Position numbers and translations under genes: made by a program
Notes under the pieces: model-generated
Seen by the model: the letters and a program-made list of their open reading frames with translations, nothing else
What the model was told of the DNA's origin: nothing
The model's database searches: none
Assembly (NCBI RefSeq): GCF_002210425.1
Contig: NZ_MWQK01000004.1
Span: forward strand, 248,001 to 312,000
Source of the DNA: Fibrobacter sp. UWB2
GTDB taxonomy: Bacteria > Fibrobacterota > Fibrobacteria > Fibrobacterales > Fibrobacteraceae
Length of the DNA: 64,000 nucleotides
Reading direction: 5' to 3'
Shown here: positions 24,994 through 34,739 of the stretch, one piece after another
Layout: each line of letters starts with the position of its first letter
How positions within the stretch are numbered: the first letter of the stretch is position 1

Positions 24994-27522
24994 ATGAAAA
25001 AAAATATCAAAGAAAAAATATTTATCGCATTTAAGGACCTTTTAGCCCCACTTGATGGCAAGCCAGCCCTTGTAAGCGCATTGGCCGTAGCATCAACAAT
25101 TATAGCCCTAGATGAGCCCCAAATGGCCATTTTTATGCTAGGAACGCTATTTTTACTCACGCATTTCTTCAGGCGGCACATCCAATGGGTGATTTTAGTG
25201 TCTTTAGCGGCAGGAATTATCGCCCATGAGGGGTTTCCGGGGATTTTGGAACCATCGAACGAGCAATTTGTGAGCGAAATAGTCGGCAAAAGCGATGCCG
25301 TGAGCATCGAACGCCCGGTATTAACCGAGCGTGAGTGCGAGAGCGAGGCGAAGAAGGAGTCCCCGACATGCATAAGAGCCGAGCGGTCTTATGAGGGCAA
25401 TTCTAGCTGCGGGAAAGTCGAATCAAGGCTCCCACGTCCCAAAGGGACGGCGTTTATCATCAACGTTACAAGTTATGCCGAGGATGCTGCTATAGGAAAA
25501 GCAGAGGAAACAGCTCGCGAGAGTGCGCACGAGAATGCGCGCGGGGCGTATAAAGTGCGCCTGACCGAAAAACGCAACTTGCCGGACCTCCCTTTGCCCG
25601 GGGATTCCATCTGTTTTGAGGCTTCATGGTACCCCGTGACGCCACCGAGCGTTCCCGGCGCTTTTGACACGCAAAACTGGCTAAAATCGCAAAATTTGGC
25701 CGCTTATGGCAAATTCAAGCATTGGGAAGCATACCCCGGTGATTGGACTTTCGAACGGAGCTTTTTTAAGTTCCGGCAATTTATGCAGGCGAGATTCGCA
25801 AAGTACCTCGACCCCGCCGAAACGGGACTCTTGATGGGGCTTTTGGCAGGGGACCGCTCGGGGATTCCGGAAGTGCTGCGTAGCGATTTTCAGCGGTCGG
25901 GGCTTGTGCACGTGCTTGCAATCAGCGGATTTCACGTGGTTTTGCTCGCAGGAATGCTCATGATTTTCTTGAAAGCGACCGGACTTCCGCATAAAGCGGT
26001 AACCATCATTGCCGTCACACTCCTTGCAATTTACGTTCCCGTCACGGGAGGCTCGCCAGCAGTTCGCCGTGCGGTCATGATGTTCGCCATCCCGCAAATT
26101 GGCACTTTATTCGGGAAACCCGCGAATACACTTAACAGCTTAGGCGTCGCTTTACTCCTTATCATCTTGCCAGAGCCTGGCGTCATCTGGAATCCGGGAT
26201 TCCAACTTTCTTTTGCCGCGACCGCAGGGATTATCATCGGCACGCCACACAACCCGACAAAGTTTTTGCCCGACAGTTTCAAGCAAAATAAGCTTTGGCA
26301 AAAGATTCAAGCATTCGCCATCGATCCGACTTACGTTACACTCTGCGCCACACTCGCCACAGCGCCGTTCCTGATTCATCATTTCAAGACGCTTTCGCCG
26401 TTCGCATGGTTCGGAAACATCATCATCGTGCCTGCCATTTCGCTCGGCATGCAGGCGGGGCTTTTCGCACAGCTCTCGCCCATTGACTTTATCTGCGGAA
26501 CGTTCTGTGCTGCCGCGAGATTCTTTTTGCGATTAGCATCGCTATTGACGCGAATTCTTTCGGATTCTGCGGCCGCCTCGATGACCGTCGGGCCATTCTC
26601 GCCAGCGGTACTGCTTGCGCTCGGAATCTTGATTTTACTTTTGCCGATTTGCTACAAGAATTACATCGCCCGCAAGTATGCATTTTTATGCGTTTTAGTC
26701 GCCGCCGCATTATTTGCATTTGAAAGCTACTGCGAAGTTCTGCACCCATCGTGGACGCTCACGACCATCGATGTCGGGCAAGGCGACAGCCACCTCATCA
26801 AGGCGCCATCCGGCAGATATTTTCTCGTGGACGCAGGCGACAACAGCCGTCAAGATTCCGGCAAAGACATCATCGTACCATTTTTGCACCACATTGGTGT
26901 GAGCAAACTCGATGCGCTCATCATCACGCACCCCGACAAGGACCATTTCGGCGGAGCGCTTTCGCTATTGAAAATGTTCCCCGTCAAGGAACTTTGGACA
27001 AGCGATTGTTCTATGAAAGAAAGCAAACCCGACTGGCAACAAGTCCTCAGCGAAGCCCGCAAAAGGAGCATTCCCATCCGCAACATCCATCGCGGCATTC
27101 TATGGAAAGAGAACTACTTCGAAATGCGAACAATCCACCCACGAAACGATGTCTGCGTTGAAGCCAACGAAGGGAGCATCACACTTAGGCTCAAGGGGCT
27201 CGGACATTCAGTTGTGCTTACCGGAGACCTCACCGTCAAAGGCGAAAAAGAAATCATGAAGACAGACGCCTATCTGAAAAGCGATGTGTTGAAGCTCGGG
27301 CATCACGGTTCCAAGACATCCAGTAGCGTACCGTTCTTGAACGCAGTCTCCCCCACGTACGCCATTATCCCGAGCGGTCGCAAGAACAAGTTCCGCCACC
27401 CGCACAAGCAGGTGACCGACCGCCTCGACTCGCTTAACATTCCCTACATCAACACCGCAAAAAAAGGGACGATAACGTTCACGTTCGTCCCTGATTCCAT
27501 CAGCTATACAACAATGTGGTAA
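24994..27522 (+). CDS. comEC: ComEC/Rec2-family DNA uptake channel protein
   Basis: This 842-residue protein has an OB-like N-terminal periplasmic domain, a competence membrane domain (HVLAISGFHVVLLAGML and several hydrophobic segments) and a C-terminal metallo-beta-lactamase domain (from about residue 589). The last has TTIDVGQGDSHLI, LIITHPDKDHFGG and LKLGHHGSKTSSS, with metal ligands intact. ComEC carries single-stranded DNA across the inner membrane in natural transformation. Residues about 110-155 form an odd Glu/Ser/Arg-rich insertion whose DNA holds two perfect hairpins. No other competence gene is in the window. Competence is inferred, not shown. Confidence 0.9.
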   Translation: MKKNIKEKIFIAFKDLLAPLDGKPALVSALAVASTIIALDEPQMAIFMLGTLFLLTHFFRRHIQWVILVSLAAGIIAHEGFPGILEPSNEQFVSEIVGKSDAVSIERPVLTERECESEAKKESPTCIRAERSYEGNSSCGKVESRLPRPKGTAFIINVTSYAEDAAIGKAEETARESAHENARGAYKVRLTEKRNLPDLPLPGDSICFEASWYPVTPPSVPGAFDTQNWLKSQNLAAYGKFKHWEAYPGDWTFERSFFKFRQFMQARFAKYLDPAETGLLMGLLAGDRSGIPEVLRSDFQRSGLVHVLAISGFHVVLLAGMLMIFLKATGLPHKAVTIIAVTLLAIYVPVTGGSPAVRRAVMMFAIPQIGTLFGKPANTLNSLGVALLLIILPEPGVIWNPGFQLSFAATAGIIIGTPHNPTKFLPDSFKQNKLWQKIQAFAIDPTYVTLCATLATAPFLIHHFKTLSPFAWFGNIIIVPAISLGMQAGLFAQLSPIDFICGTFCAAARFFLRLASLLTRILSDSAAASMTVGPFSPAVLLALGILILLLPICYKNYIARKYAFLCVLVAAALFAFESYCEVLHPSWTLTTIDVGQGDSHLIKAPSGRYFLVDAGDNSRQDSGKDIIVPFLHHIGVSKLDALIITHPDKDHFGGALSLLKMFPVKELWTSDCSMKESKPDWQQVLSEARKRSIPIRNIHRGILWKENYFEMRTIHPRNDVCVEANEGSITLRLKGLGHSVVLTGDLTVKGEKEIMKTDAYLKSDVLKLGHHGSKTSSSVPFLNAVSPTYAIIPSGRKNKFRHPHKQVTDRLDSLNIPYINTAKKGTITFTFVPDSISYTTMW
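25315..25460. repeat. Hairpin-bearing insertion inside comEC
   Basis: Within the comEC frame lie the hairpins cataaga-gccgagcgg-tcttatg (about 25370-25392) and cgtccc-aaa-gggacg (about 25435-25449). Both are close to GAGCGAGGCGAAG-type words. The encoded residues have no counterpart in the usual ComEC OB domain. This looks like an in-frame intergenic-repeat insertion. Confidence 0.4.
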
Positions 27523-27530
27523 ACAGTTTG

Positions 27531-27553
27531 TCATGCCCGCCTCCGAGCGGGCA
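27531..27553 (-). repeat. GATGCCCG-type hairpin repeat, inverted copy
   Basis: tgcccgc-ctccga-gcgggca (27534-27553) is a perfect seven-base stem preceded by TCA. Read on the minus strand it ends GCGGGCATGACA, the same 3' block as copies at 45980, 52414 and 56049. It lies between the convergent comEC and hisN ends and may stop transcription. Confidence 0.6.
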
Positions 27554-27571
27554 CCTTCCTCTCGTGATTGC

Positions 27572-28408
27572 CTACTTCTTCAAGCAATCAAGTGCAGTAT
27601 CGTGCAAGAGCCCGTTCGTCGCAATGCTCGTGAAGCCTTCGTAAATCGGAGCCGTCGGCTTGCCGTTTACGTCGAAGAGCTCGGTCTTACCGTCAATGGT
27701 ACTGAACTTGCCACCCGCTTCCTTCATCAAAAGCGGGAACGGAGCAATATCCCACAGCGAAACAACCGGATCCACCATGATTTCGGCACGGCCAGCAGCC
27801 ACGAGGTAATAACCGTAGCAGTCACCCCAGCCACGATGCAAGCGGGCGCTGCGACGGAGCTTCGTAAAGCCTTCACCAAAGCCCTTGTCTTCCATCGTAT
27901 TGACCGTTCCCGAAAGCACAAGCGCATCGCTCAACTGCGACACCTTCGAAGCACGAACTTCACGGCCGTCCAAGAATGCGCCACCGCCATTCACCGCCCA
28001 CACAGCGCTCTTCATTGCAGGTAAACGAATCACGCTTGCAATCGGAACGTTCTTGTGGTAAAGGCCAATCAGCGTTCCGAACAAAGGCACACCATGGATA
28101 AACGACTTAGTGCCGTCAATCGGGTCAATCACCCACTGGTATTCCGCATCCGGACTTTCAATGCCGAATTCTTCGCCAATGACGCCAAAGCCGGGAGTTT
28201 CCTTCGCCCAGAATTTACGGGCGAGTTCTTCCGTTCCCTTGTCGGCAATCGTCACGGGAGTCTTATCGGCCTTCCATTCGACGCCAACATCGTTCTGATA
28301 AAACTTGAGGATGTTCTCTTCGGCAAGTTCAGCCGTCTTAAGCGCAATCTTCAAGAGTTCCAGATTCTCGGGAGCGACACCTGCCTTTGCAATTTCGCGA
28401 TTTTCCAT
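27572..28408 (-). CDS. hisN: Histidinol-phosphatase of the inositol monophosphatase family
   Basis: This 278-residue protein has the metal-binding motifs of the IMPase fold: GEEFG, WVIDPIDGTKSFIHG and LWDIAP. The segment WGDCYGYYLVAAGRAEIMVDP is typical of HisN-type histidinol-phosphate phosphatases. It follows hisC by nine bases, with TAGGAGC acting both as stop and ribosome site, so a histidine role is well supported by context. It would remove phosphate from L-histidinol phosphate. A general inositol phosphatase is the alternative. Confidence 0.85.
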   Translation of the reverse strand: MENREIAKAGVAPENLELLKIALKTAELAEENILKFYQNDVGVEWKADKTPVTIADKGTEELARKFWAKETPGFGVIGEEFGIESPDAEYQWVIDPIDGTKSFIHGVPLFGTLIGLYHKNVPIASVIRLPAMKSAVWAVNGGGAFLDGREVRASKVSQLSDALVLSGTVNTMEDKGFGEGFTKLRRSARLHRGWGDCYGYYLVAAGRAEIMVDPVVSLWDIAPFPLLMKEAGGKFSTIDGKTELFDVNGKPTAPIYEGFTSIATNGLLHDTALDCLKK

Positions 28409-28417
28409 AACAAGCTC

Positions 28418-29503
28418 CTAGCCGACCCACTTCTTGACAAGCGAAACGAGGAGTTCGTTTTCTTCGGGCTTACCAACCGTGATGCGGATGTGTTCCGGCA
28501 TACCAAAGCTCGTAAGACCACGAACAATCATGCCGTTCTGTTCCAAGAACGAAACGAGTTCCTTGGCGCGTTCACCAATATGCACGCAGATAAAGTTTGC
28601 CTGCGTCGGAAGCACCTTGAAGCCAAGCGCACTAAGTTCGCGGTTCAAGTATTCAAAGCCAACAGCGTTGTTCTTGCGAGTCGTTTCAACGTGAGCCGTA
28701 TCAGAAAGAGCTGCCACGGCAGCCACCTGAGCAGCCTGGTTCACGTCAAACGGCGGCTTGATTTTCCACATGGCGCGGACAACTTCAACACTTGCCATCG
28801 CATAACCCACGCGGAGCCCAGCTAAGCCGTAAATCTTACTGAAAGTACGGTTGAGGAACAAGTTCGGGTATTCCGAAAGCAGCGGAGCCATCTTCGGATA
28901 ATCGGCAGCCGTTGCAAATTCAGCATAAGCTTCATCCAAGAACACGAGAACATTCGATGGCACTTTTGCAAGGAAACTGCGAATTTCGGCTTCGGTGTAA
29001 TAGTGACCGGTCGGGTTGTTCGGGTTGCAAATGAAAGCCACGCGAGTCTTTTCGTTAACAGCAGCAGCGAGCTTATCCAGCGAAGCCTTTTCATCGCCTT
29101 CGCCAACGCCAATAAAATCGGCACCGTTCGAAAGCGTCGTAAACTTGTACACGGAGAATGTCGGCGTAATGCCCACGCAATTGTCGCCCTGGCGGATAAA
29201 GGCCTTGCCCACCATGTCGATGATTTCATCGGAACCGTTACCAATCACAATCTGGTTGGTCGAAACGCCATACATCTTTGCAATCGCATCAATGAGCTTC
29301 GGAGCATCGCCGCGCGGGTACAAGTGCAACGAATTTGCAATTTCGTGGAACGCTTCCACCGCCTTCGGGGAAGCACCCAACGGGTTTTCGTTAGACGCAA
29401 GCTTTACAACATTCTTAAGACCATAACGTTCACGAATTTCGTCGATGGACTTGCCTGGGACGTAATCGGAAAGTTTAGAAAGTTCTGGACGCGGTTCTAC
29501 CAC
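28418..29503 (-). CDS. hisC: Histidinol-phosphate aminotransferase
   Basis: This PLP-dependent class-II-like aminotransferase converts imidazole acetol phosphate to L-histidinol phosphate. It contains LASNENPLGASPKAV, GNGSDEIIDM, NPNNPTGHYY and RTFSKIYGLAGLRVGYA, where the Lys forms the PLP Schiff base. The likely start is GTG at 29503 (VVEPRPELS): a consensus GGAGG lies five bases before it. An ATG four codons upstream would place that site inside the gene. It is co-transcribed with hisN. Confidence 0.93.
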   Translation of the reverse strand: MVEPRPELSKLSDYVPGKSIDEIRERYGLKNVVKLASNENPLGASPKAVEAFHEIANSLHLYPRGDAPKLIDAIAKMYGVSTNQIVIGNGSDEIIDMVGKAFIRQGDNCVGITPTFSVYKFTTLSNGADFIGVGEGDEKASLDKLAAAVNEKTRVAFICNPNNPTGHYYTEAEIRSFLAKVPSNVLVFLDEAYAEFATAADYPKMAPLLSEYPNLFLNRTFSKIYGLAGLRVGYAMASVEVVRAMWKIKPPFDVNQAAQVAAVAALSDTAHVETTRKNNAVGFEYLNRELSALGFKVLPTQANFICVHIGERAKELVSFLEQNGMIVRGLTSFGMPEHIRITVGKPEENELLVSLVKKWVG

Positions 29504-29562
29504 AAATACCTCCATTTTACGCGTGTAAATTTAGCTTTTACCGGGCGATTTATCTAACTTTG

Positions 29563-30267
29563 ATGGACATGAAACGCATTCTTTGCCTACTAATCACCAT
29601 TTTAGCAACAAGTTCTTTTGCATTGGACCATTTCTGGGACATGCGCTACAACTTCGGCCCCGAAAGTCGCCCGTCACCCAAGATGGGAATCGGTCTTGGC
29701 ATCCGCTCGCCGTTCAATTCCGATGTCCTTTTCCCCATCAACTTCACGACACGCCTCAACAAAAACTTTGACGTTGGTGCAAAGCTCGACATCAACACTT
29801 ACAATAAATTAGAAGAAACAAGGACAGCGCTTGATCTTGGCGTTCGTTACCGCTACAAACCCAGTTCCTATATCGCTTTTGACGGCTATCTCGACTTGAG
29901 CGAAACAAGCCAAAGCGCCTTGGCTTTCACCATCGGCACACAGCAGTTTATCGCCAAGTGCTTTGCCAACTACTATGAACTTCGCGCCGGCTTCCTTGAT
30001 GGAGCAACCGGCAAAGACGGCTACGCAAAGTTCTCGGCATCCATGATTCCGACAATCGTTTTCGGACAAGTTCTCCGCATGTTCCTTGAAGTCACTTCAT
30101 CTGCAAGTATCGGTAATCTCAAAGACGATTTCATGGTCGACATTATTCCTAAAATGGAACTTACATTCGGCGGGACGCACGTTCGTGTAGACTTCGACGT
30201 CGGCGTTATGCAAGAAAAGAACAATGATCGAAAGACCATTGCTCTTTACGTTATGACAGCATTGTAG
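29563..30267 (+). CDS. Secreted, probably outer-membrane, protein
   Basis: From ATG 29563 (MDMKRILCLLITILATSSFA) the protein has a signal peptide and about 215 mature residues of alternating strands (GIGLGIRSPFNS, DVGAKLDINTYN, TALDLGVRYRYKP, VRVDFDVGVMQ). This suggests a small beta-barrel. TATCTA ends six bases before the ATG, so the message may be leaderless. I recognise no family. It is divergent from hisC and convergent with clpB. Confidence 0.65.
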   Translation: MDMKRILCLLITILATSSFALDHFWDMRYNFGPESRPSPKMGIGLGIRSPFNSDVLFPINFTTRLNKNFDVGAKLDINTYNKLEETRTALDLGVRYRYKPSSYIAFDGYLDLSETSQSALAFTIGTQQFIAKCFANYYELRAGFLDGATGKDGYAKFSASMIPTIVFGQVLRMFLEVTSSASIGNLKDDFMVDIIPKMELTFGGTHVRVDFDVGVMQEKNNDRKTIALYVMTAL

Positions 30268-30272
30268 TCTAA

Positions 30273-32840
30273 TTACTTCACTACAAACATTCCGTCCTTG
30301 TAGTCCACGACAGCGGGCTTTGCTGCACTCACAGTGCCCGAAAGTATTGCGTGGCTCAACGGACGTTCAATGTTGCGTTCGATGTAACGCTGGATCGGGC
30401 GAGCACCGAATTCTGGCTGGTAAGCACCTTCCGCAATCGCATCAAGTGCCGCATCCGAAAGCGTAAGCACCAAGTCCTGACGGGCAGCGCGGTTCGCCAA
30501 ATCCGCAAATTTGAGTTTCACGATTTCGCGAATCTGCTTCTTCGAGAGGCTCTGGAACACAAGCACTTCGTCCAAGCGGTTCAAGAATTCCGGGCGGAAG
30601 AACGCATGCAAGTCGGCTTCGACATCCGCAAGCGCAACCTGCGGCGGTTCACCGTTCTTGGCGTTAGCCGCACTCAAGCGGAACTTCTCGGCACCCAAGT
30701 TCGAGGTCATCAAAATCAAGGTGTTCTTGAAGTTCACCGTACGGCCCTTGCCGTCCGTCAAACGACCGTCATCGAGCACCTGCAACAGTGTATTGAACAC
30801 GTCCGGATGCGCCTTCTCGATTTCATCGAGCAAAATCACGCAGTACGGATGCGTACGTACAGCTTCGGTCAGCTGGCCGCCTTCTTCGTAGCCCACGTAT
30901 CCCGGAGGAGCACCGATCAAACGGCTAACGCTATGCTTTTCCATGTATTCGCTCATGTCGATACGGACAAGTGCGTTTTCGCTATCGAAAAGTTCCACAG
31001 CCAAAGCCTTTGCAAGTTCCGTCTTACCCACGCCCGTCGGGCCCAAGAAGAGGAAGCTTCCAATCGGCGCATTTTCACGAGAGAGGCCGCTACGGTTACG
31101 CAAAATCGCTTCGGACACGGCTTCAACAGCTTCGTCCTGGCCAATCACACGGGCATGCAGACGTTCGTCCAAGTGCAACAACTTTGCCTTTTCGCCTTCG
31201 CAGAGCTTTGTCACCGGAATGCCCGTCCAACGGCTCACCACAAGCGCAATCGTCTCTTCGGTGACTTCTTCGCTCAAGCCGCCTTCTTCGGCACTCTTGC
31301 GGAGCGCTTCGGTCTTCTGGGCCAATTCCTTTTCGATGTTCACAATCTTGTTGTACTTGAGTTCGGCAGCGCGGTTCAAGTCGTAACGAGCTTCAGCCTG
31401 TTCCATCTCGTCCTTTGCCGCCTTCAAGGATTTCTTCAAGTCCTGAACTTCGGCAAATGCGGCACGGCGATCTTGCCAGCGTTCCTGCATCTGCTTGACG
31501 GCAGCATCGGTCACAGCAAGGTCTTCACGGAGTTCTTTCAAGCGCTTGACGCTCGCTTCATCCGTTTCCTTCGAAAGCGCCTGCTCTTCGATTTTCATCT
31601 GGAGTTCCTTACGCTGTAAGGTATCGAGCGCTTCTGGGACCGTGTCCATCTGCGTTTTCACAAGGCTTGCCGCCTCGTCAATCAAGTCAATCGCCTTATC
31701 CGGGAGGAACCTATCACTGATGTAACGGTTCGAAAGTTTCACAGCAGCGACGAGCGCGTTATCGTGCAGACGCACGCCATGGTGCGCATCAAAGCCATCC
31801 TTAATGCCACGCAAGATGGAAATTGCTTCGTCTTCACTCGGTTCCGAAACCTGCACCGGCTGGAAACGACGTTCCAAAGCGGAATCCTTTTCAATGTATT
31901 TGCGGTATTCCTGAGTCGTCGTCGCACCAATGCAATGGAGTTCGCCACGAGCAAGCTTCGGCTTTAGCATATTGCCCAAGTCCATCGAGCCTTCGGTCTT
32001 ACCGGCCCCCACAATGTTGTGGAGTTCGTCAATGAACATAAGCGTGTTGCCATCTTCTTCAATCGCATCAATCACAGATTTGAGACGTTCTTCAAAATCG
32101 CCACGGTACTTAGCGCCTGCCATCAAGGCAGACAAATCAAGCGCAAAGACCTTCTTGCCCTTCAACGCATCAGGCACGTCACCGCGGTAAATACGTTCGG
32201 CAAGGCCTTCGACAATAGCCGTCTTACCCACACCCGGTTCACCGACCAAGCAAGGGTTGTTCTTTGTCTTACGGCTCAAAATCAAAATCACACGGCGGAT
32301 TTCTTCTTCACGGCCAATCACCGGAGAGAGCTTTCCGTCTGCCGCCATTTCCACGAGTTCACGACCGTAGAGTTTCAGCGGAGACTGTTCCTCGGCATTC
32401 GCGGCACCCGCAAACGGGTCCGAAAGCCAAGTTTCCACCACTTCGGTCGAACCGAGCGCATCTTCAAAAACCTTGGCAAGTCCACGGTCACCCGAGAACT
32501 TCATCAAGGCCACGAGCAAATCGCCCGGCGTCACCATACGGCTGACTTGACGAGCAGCCTGCACAGCGGCACGCAAGATGCGGTTCAAGTCGCTATCCGG
32601 TTCCACATCCGGGTTCACGCCTTCCATGCGCGGGATTTTCTGGACAAACGGCTCCAAACGGCCTCGTAGTTCATTCGTCTTGACGCCCTTGGACTTATAA
32701 AGTTTCTTCAGGGTTGCATCAGGGCCTTCAACAAGACCAACGGCCAAATGAGCCGCACCCAAATAAGAGTGCGAACAGCGGTCGCGCAAGCTTTGCGCCT
32801 TGGCCAAGACCTTTTCTGCATCGTTAGTAAAATCTGACAT
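30273..32840 (-). CDS. clpB: ATP-dependent disaggregase ClpB
   Basis: This 855-residue chaperone rescues aggregated proteins with DnaK. The N-terminal Clp repeat domain (1-150) is followed by AAA+ 1 (GEPGVGKTA, about 200; [15 protein letters not shown]). A coiled-coil middle domain (about 405-525) precedes AAA+ 2 (GPTGVGKTE, about 600; [15 protein letters not shown]) and the C-terminal small domain ([10 protein letters not shown]). The middle domain distinguishes ClpB from ClpA/ClpC. The N-terminal repeats look more divergent than usual. It stands alone, with a 500-base upstream region. Confidence 0.96.
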   Translation of the reverse strand: MSDFTNDAEKVLAKAQSLRDRCSHSYLGAAHLAVGLVEGPDATLKKLYKSKGVKTNELRGRLEPFVQKIPRMEGVNPDVEPDSDLNRILRAAVQAARQVSRMVTPGDLLVALMKFSGDRGLAKVFEDALGSTEVVETWLSDPFAGAANAEEQSPLKLYGRELVEMAADGKLSPVIGREEEIRRVILILSRKTKNNPCLVGEPGVGKTAIVEGLAERIYRGDVPDALKGKKVFALDLSALMAGAKYRGDFEERLKSVIDAIEEDGNTLMFIDELHNIVGAGKTEGSMDLGNMLKPKLARGELHCIGATTTQEYRKYIEKDSALERRFQPVQVSEPSEDEAISILRGIKDGFDAHHGVRLHDNALVAAVKLSNRYISDRFLPDKAIDLIDEAASLVKTQMDTVPEALDTLQRKELQMKIEEQALSKETDEASVKRLKELREDLAVTDAAVKQMQERWQDRRAAFAEVQDLKKSLKAAKDEMEQAEARYDLNRAAELKYNKIVNIEKELAQKTEALRKSAEEGGLSEEVTEETIALVVSRWTGIPVTKLCEGEKAKLLHLDERLHARVIGQDEAVEAVSEAILRNRSGLSRENAPIGSFLFLGPTGVGKTELAKALAVELFDSENALVRIDMSEYMEKHSVSRLIGAPPGYVGYEEGGQLTEAVRTHPYCVILLDEIEKAHPDVFNTLLQVLDDGRLTDGKGRTVNFKNTLILMTSNLGAEKFRLSAANAKNGEPPQVALADVEADLHAFFRPEFLNRLDEVLVFQSLSKKQIREIVKLKFADLANRAARQDLVLTLSDAALDAIAEGAYQPEFGARPIQRYIERNIERPLSHAILSGTVSAAKPAVVDYKDGMFVVK

Positions 32841-33162
32841 AATAGACCTTCTTTCTTTTTTTACGCCTTACCCTATGCAAACGGCGTGCCAAAACGCCCC
32901 TAGCTCCCCAAAATCGCGATTTTCAGCGAAAAAACGGCAATTCAAGCCGTTCCAAGTCCCCACCCTATTCAAAAAATAACACGCCAACGTTTCAAAAGCA
33001 ACGATTCAGAGGATTTTTTTGAAACAGATTTTATAGGCGTTGTAAGTGTTGTTGCCTGTTGTAAGTGTTGTAAACCTTTACATCGGAAAAGTTCTAAAAA
33101 GCACCACCAATACTCCAATTTAAACTATTTTATGGATACAAAACCAAACATCCCATACACCA

Positions 33163-33203
33163 AAACAACGGCACCTCTCACGAGATGCCGTTGTTTCTTT
33201 TTT
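33163..33203 (+). terminator. Rho-independent terminator without an upstream gene
   Basis: A perfect 11-base stem aaacaacggca / tgccgttgttt (33163-33173 and 33186-33196) is followed by CTTTTTT. It points along the plus strand, where no gene lies upstream within the clpB leader region. Confidence 0.75.
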
Positions 33204-33270
33204 ACATGCTTTTCTTGTTTTATTCGAAATGGTTTTGTACTTTACTTGTATTGACAACCCATAATACTCC

Positions 33271-33300
33271 AAAGCCCTCTTGCGAGGGCTTTTCCATTTT
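33271..33300 (+). terminator. Second terminator-like hairpin
   Basis: The nine-base stem aaagccctc-ttgc-gagggcttt (33271-33292) is followed by TCCATTTT. It could end plus-strand transcription, or serve as the far-end hairpin after tldD on the minus strand, where no T tract follows. Confidence 0.55.
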
Positions 33301-33337
33301 CATGGGAGTTTTCCATTTTCATTGGAAAAGAGCGCGA

Positions 33338-34738
33338 CTACCGTCCACCAACGAGAATTTGATCGACTTTAATAGACGGCTGCCCAACGGTTACTGGCAC
33401 GTGTCCCGAAGAGGCTCCGCAAACGCCTGCGGCCTGTTCAAAGTCTGTACCGACCATGCTAATGCGCGGCATGATTTCGTGGCCTTTACCGATAAGCGTT
33501 GCTCCACGGACCGGCTCACAAATCTTGCCATTACGAATGACGTAACCTTCATCGACGGCAAAGTTGAATTCACCCGTAGCCGGGTTCACAGAACCGCCAG
33601 CCATGCGGGCAGCATAAAGTCCGTTATCCACGCTTGCAATCATGGAATCAAGAGTATCCTTGCCCGGAGCGATAAACGTATTGCGCATACGGCTTACAGG
33701 TGCATACTTGTAGCTTTCACGGCGGGCACTTCCGGTGCGAGCAACACCCACTTCCATGGCGCCCACACGGTCGCTCATGTACGTTTTCAAAATACCGTTT
33801 TCGATAAGCGTCGTGCGCTGCGTCGGCGTTCCTTCGTCATCGTACTTGAGGCTACCCCACACGCCATCCATCGTGCCATCGTCAATGGCCGTAAGGCAGG
33901 GCTGGCCAATCGCTTCACCAAGCATTCCGCAGAACGGACTTGCATTGCGACGGATAGATTCCGTCTCCAGCGGATGACCGCAAGCTTCGTGGAAAATCAC
34001 GCCGCCAAAGCCATTGCCCATCACGACCGGCATCTGGCCGCCTGTGATGTAACCGGCATCGAGCATGCGCAGCACGCGCTCGCCACATTCCGTTGCCAAA
34101 GCTTCTGGAGAATAATTTGCTAAAAGTTCATAACCGCCAAGTGCGCCCGGAGCTTCGTGCGTCGTCAAGCGTTCCGTGCCATCAGTTGCTGTCACGTTCA
34201 CGTTTACACGCAAACGGCCACGCGTCATTTCCAGATGCAGTCCTTCGCTATTTAAAAGAGAAATCGAAGTGCAGCTGTCGGTTACGCTGGCGCCCACCTG
34301 AGCAATCTTCGGCGAGAGCGCACGGGCCGCCTTATCTGCACGGAACAAGAAGTCCTGCTTTATGGCCTGACCGAGCACGCGCGGATCCTTGTAAGCGGCC
34401 GTGTTAAAATCACAAATGCGCTTTTCAGGAGCAAATTCAAACGGCCTTGCAGCCGAGCCTTCCGCCCCCGCTGCGGCGGCAATGCGCCCAAACGCAAGCG
34501 TCTTCACAAGCTTCACGAGAGCTTCTTCTCTGTCGTCGCTCGTGAACCCGTACAGGACTTCCGTCCCGTACAAAAGGCGAACGCCGATACCGTACTCGGT
34601 ACCCGCGGTCGCCGTTTCAATCTGGCGGTCCTTCAAGCCGAGGCTTGAACTGCGAGTCTCTTCTTCAAAAATTTCAACAAAGTCAGCCCCGGCACTTTTG
34701 CCGGCTTCAAAAATCTTGACGGCAACTTCCGGATTCAT
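33338..34738 (-). CDS. tldD: TldD-type zinc metalloprotease
   Basis: This 466-residue protein matches TldD, the catalytic partner of TldE/PmbA. The metal motif HEACGHPLE (about 249-257, HExxxH form) is present, as are TDGTERLTTHEAPGALGGYE, SLKYDDEGTPTQ and a GSARRESYKYAPVSRMRNT segment. TldD/E processes unfolded peptides such as microcin B17 and degrades CcdA; the physiological role here is not known. No tldE is in the window. It starts one base after the hisF stop, so the two are co-translated. Confidence 0.92.
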   Translation of the reverse strand: MNPEVAVKIFEAGKSAGADFVEIFEEETRSSSLGLKDRQIETATAGTEYGIGVRLLYGTEVLYGFTSDDREEALVKLVKTLAFGRIAAAAGAEGSAARPFEFAPEKRICDFNTAAYKDPRVLGQAIKQDFLFRADKAARALSPKIAQVGASVTDSCTSISLLNSEGLHLEMTRGRLRVNVNVTATDGTERLTTHEAPGALGGYELLANYSPEALATECGERVLRMLDAGYITGGQMPVVMGNGFGGVIFHEACGHPLETESIRRNASPFCGMLGEAIGQPCLTAIDDGTMDGVWGSLKYDDEGTPTQRTTLIENGILKTYMSDRVGAMEVGVARTGSARRESYKYAPVSRMRNTFIAPGKDTLDSMIASVDNGLYAARMAGGSVNPATGEFNFAVDEGYVIRNGKICEPVRGATLIGKGHEIMPRISMVGTDFEQAAGVCGASSGHVPVTVGQPSIKVDQILVGGR

Positions 34739-34739
34739 C

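Larger units (their letters stand above)
32841..33337. other. Gene-free region between clpB and tldD
   Basis: About 500 bases without a convincing gene. It holds a candidate minus-strand clpB promoter (TTGCTT, 17-base spacer, TATTTT at 32973-33001). There is a direct repeat GTTGTAAGTGTTGT (two copies at about 33037-33072) and two plus-direction terminators (33163-33203 and 33271-33300). The terminators imply short plus-strand transcripts with no assigned gene. Confidence 0.5.

Noticed and set aside
30351-31619. A 422-codon open frame on the plus strand
   Set aside because: Antisense to clpB; composition effect only.
33132-33250. Small open frame starting ATGGATACAAAACC after a TATTTT hexamer
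   Set aside because: It runs through the terminator stem and T tract and encodes a Phe/Cys-rich tail that does not look like protein.
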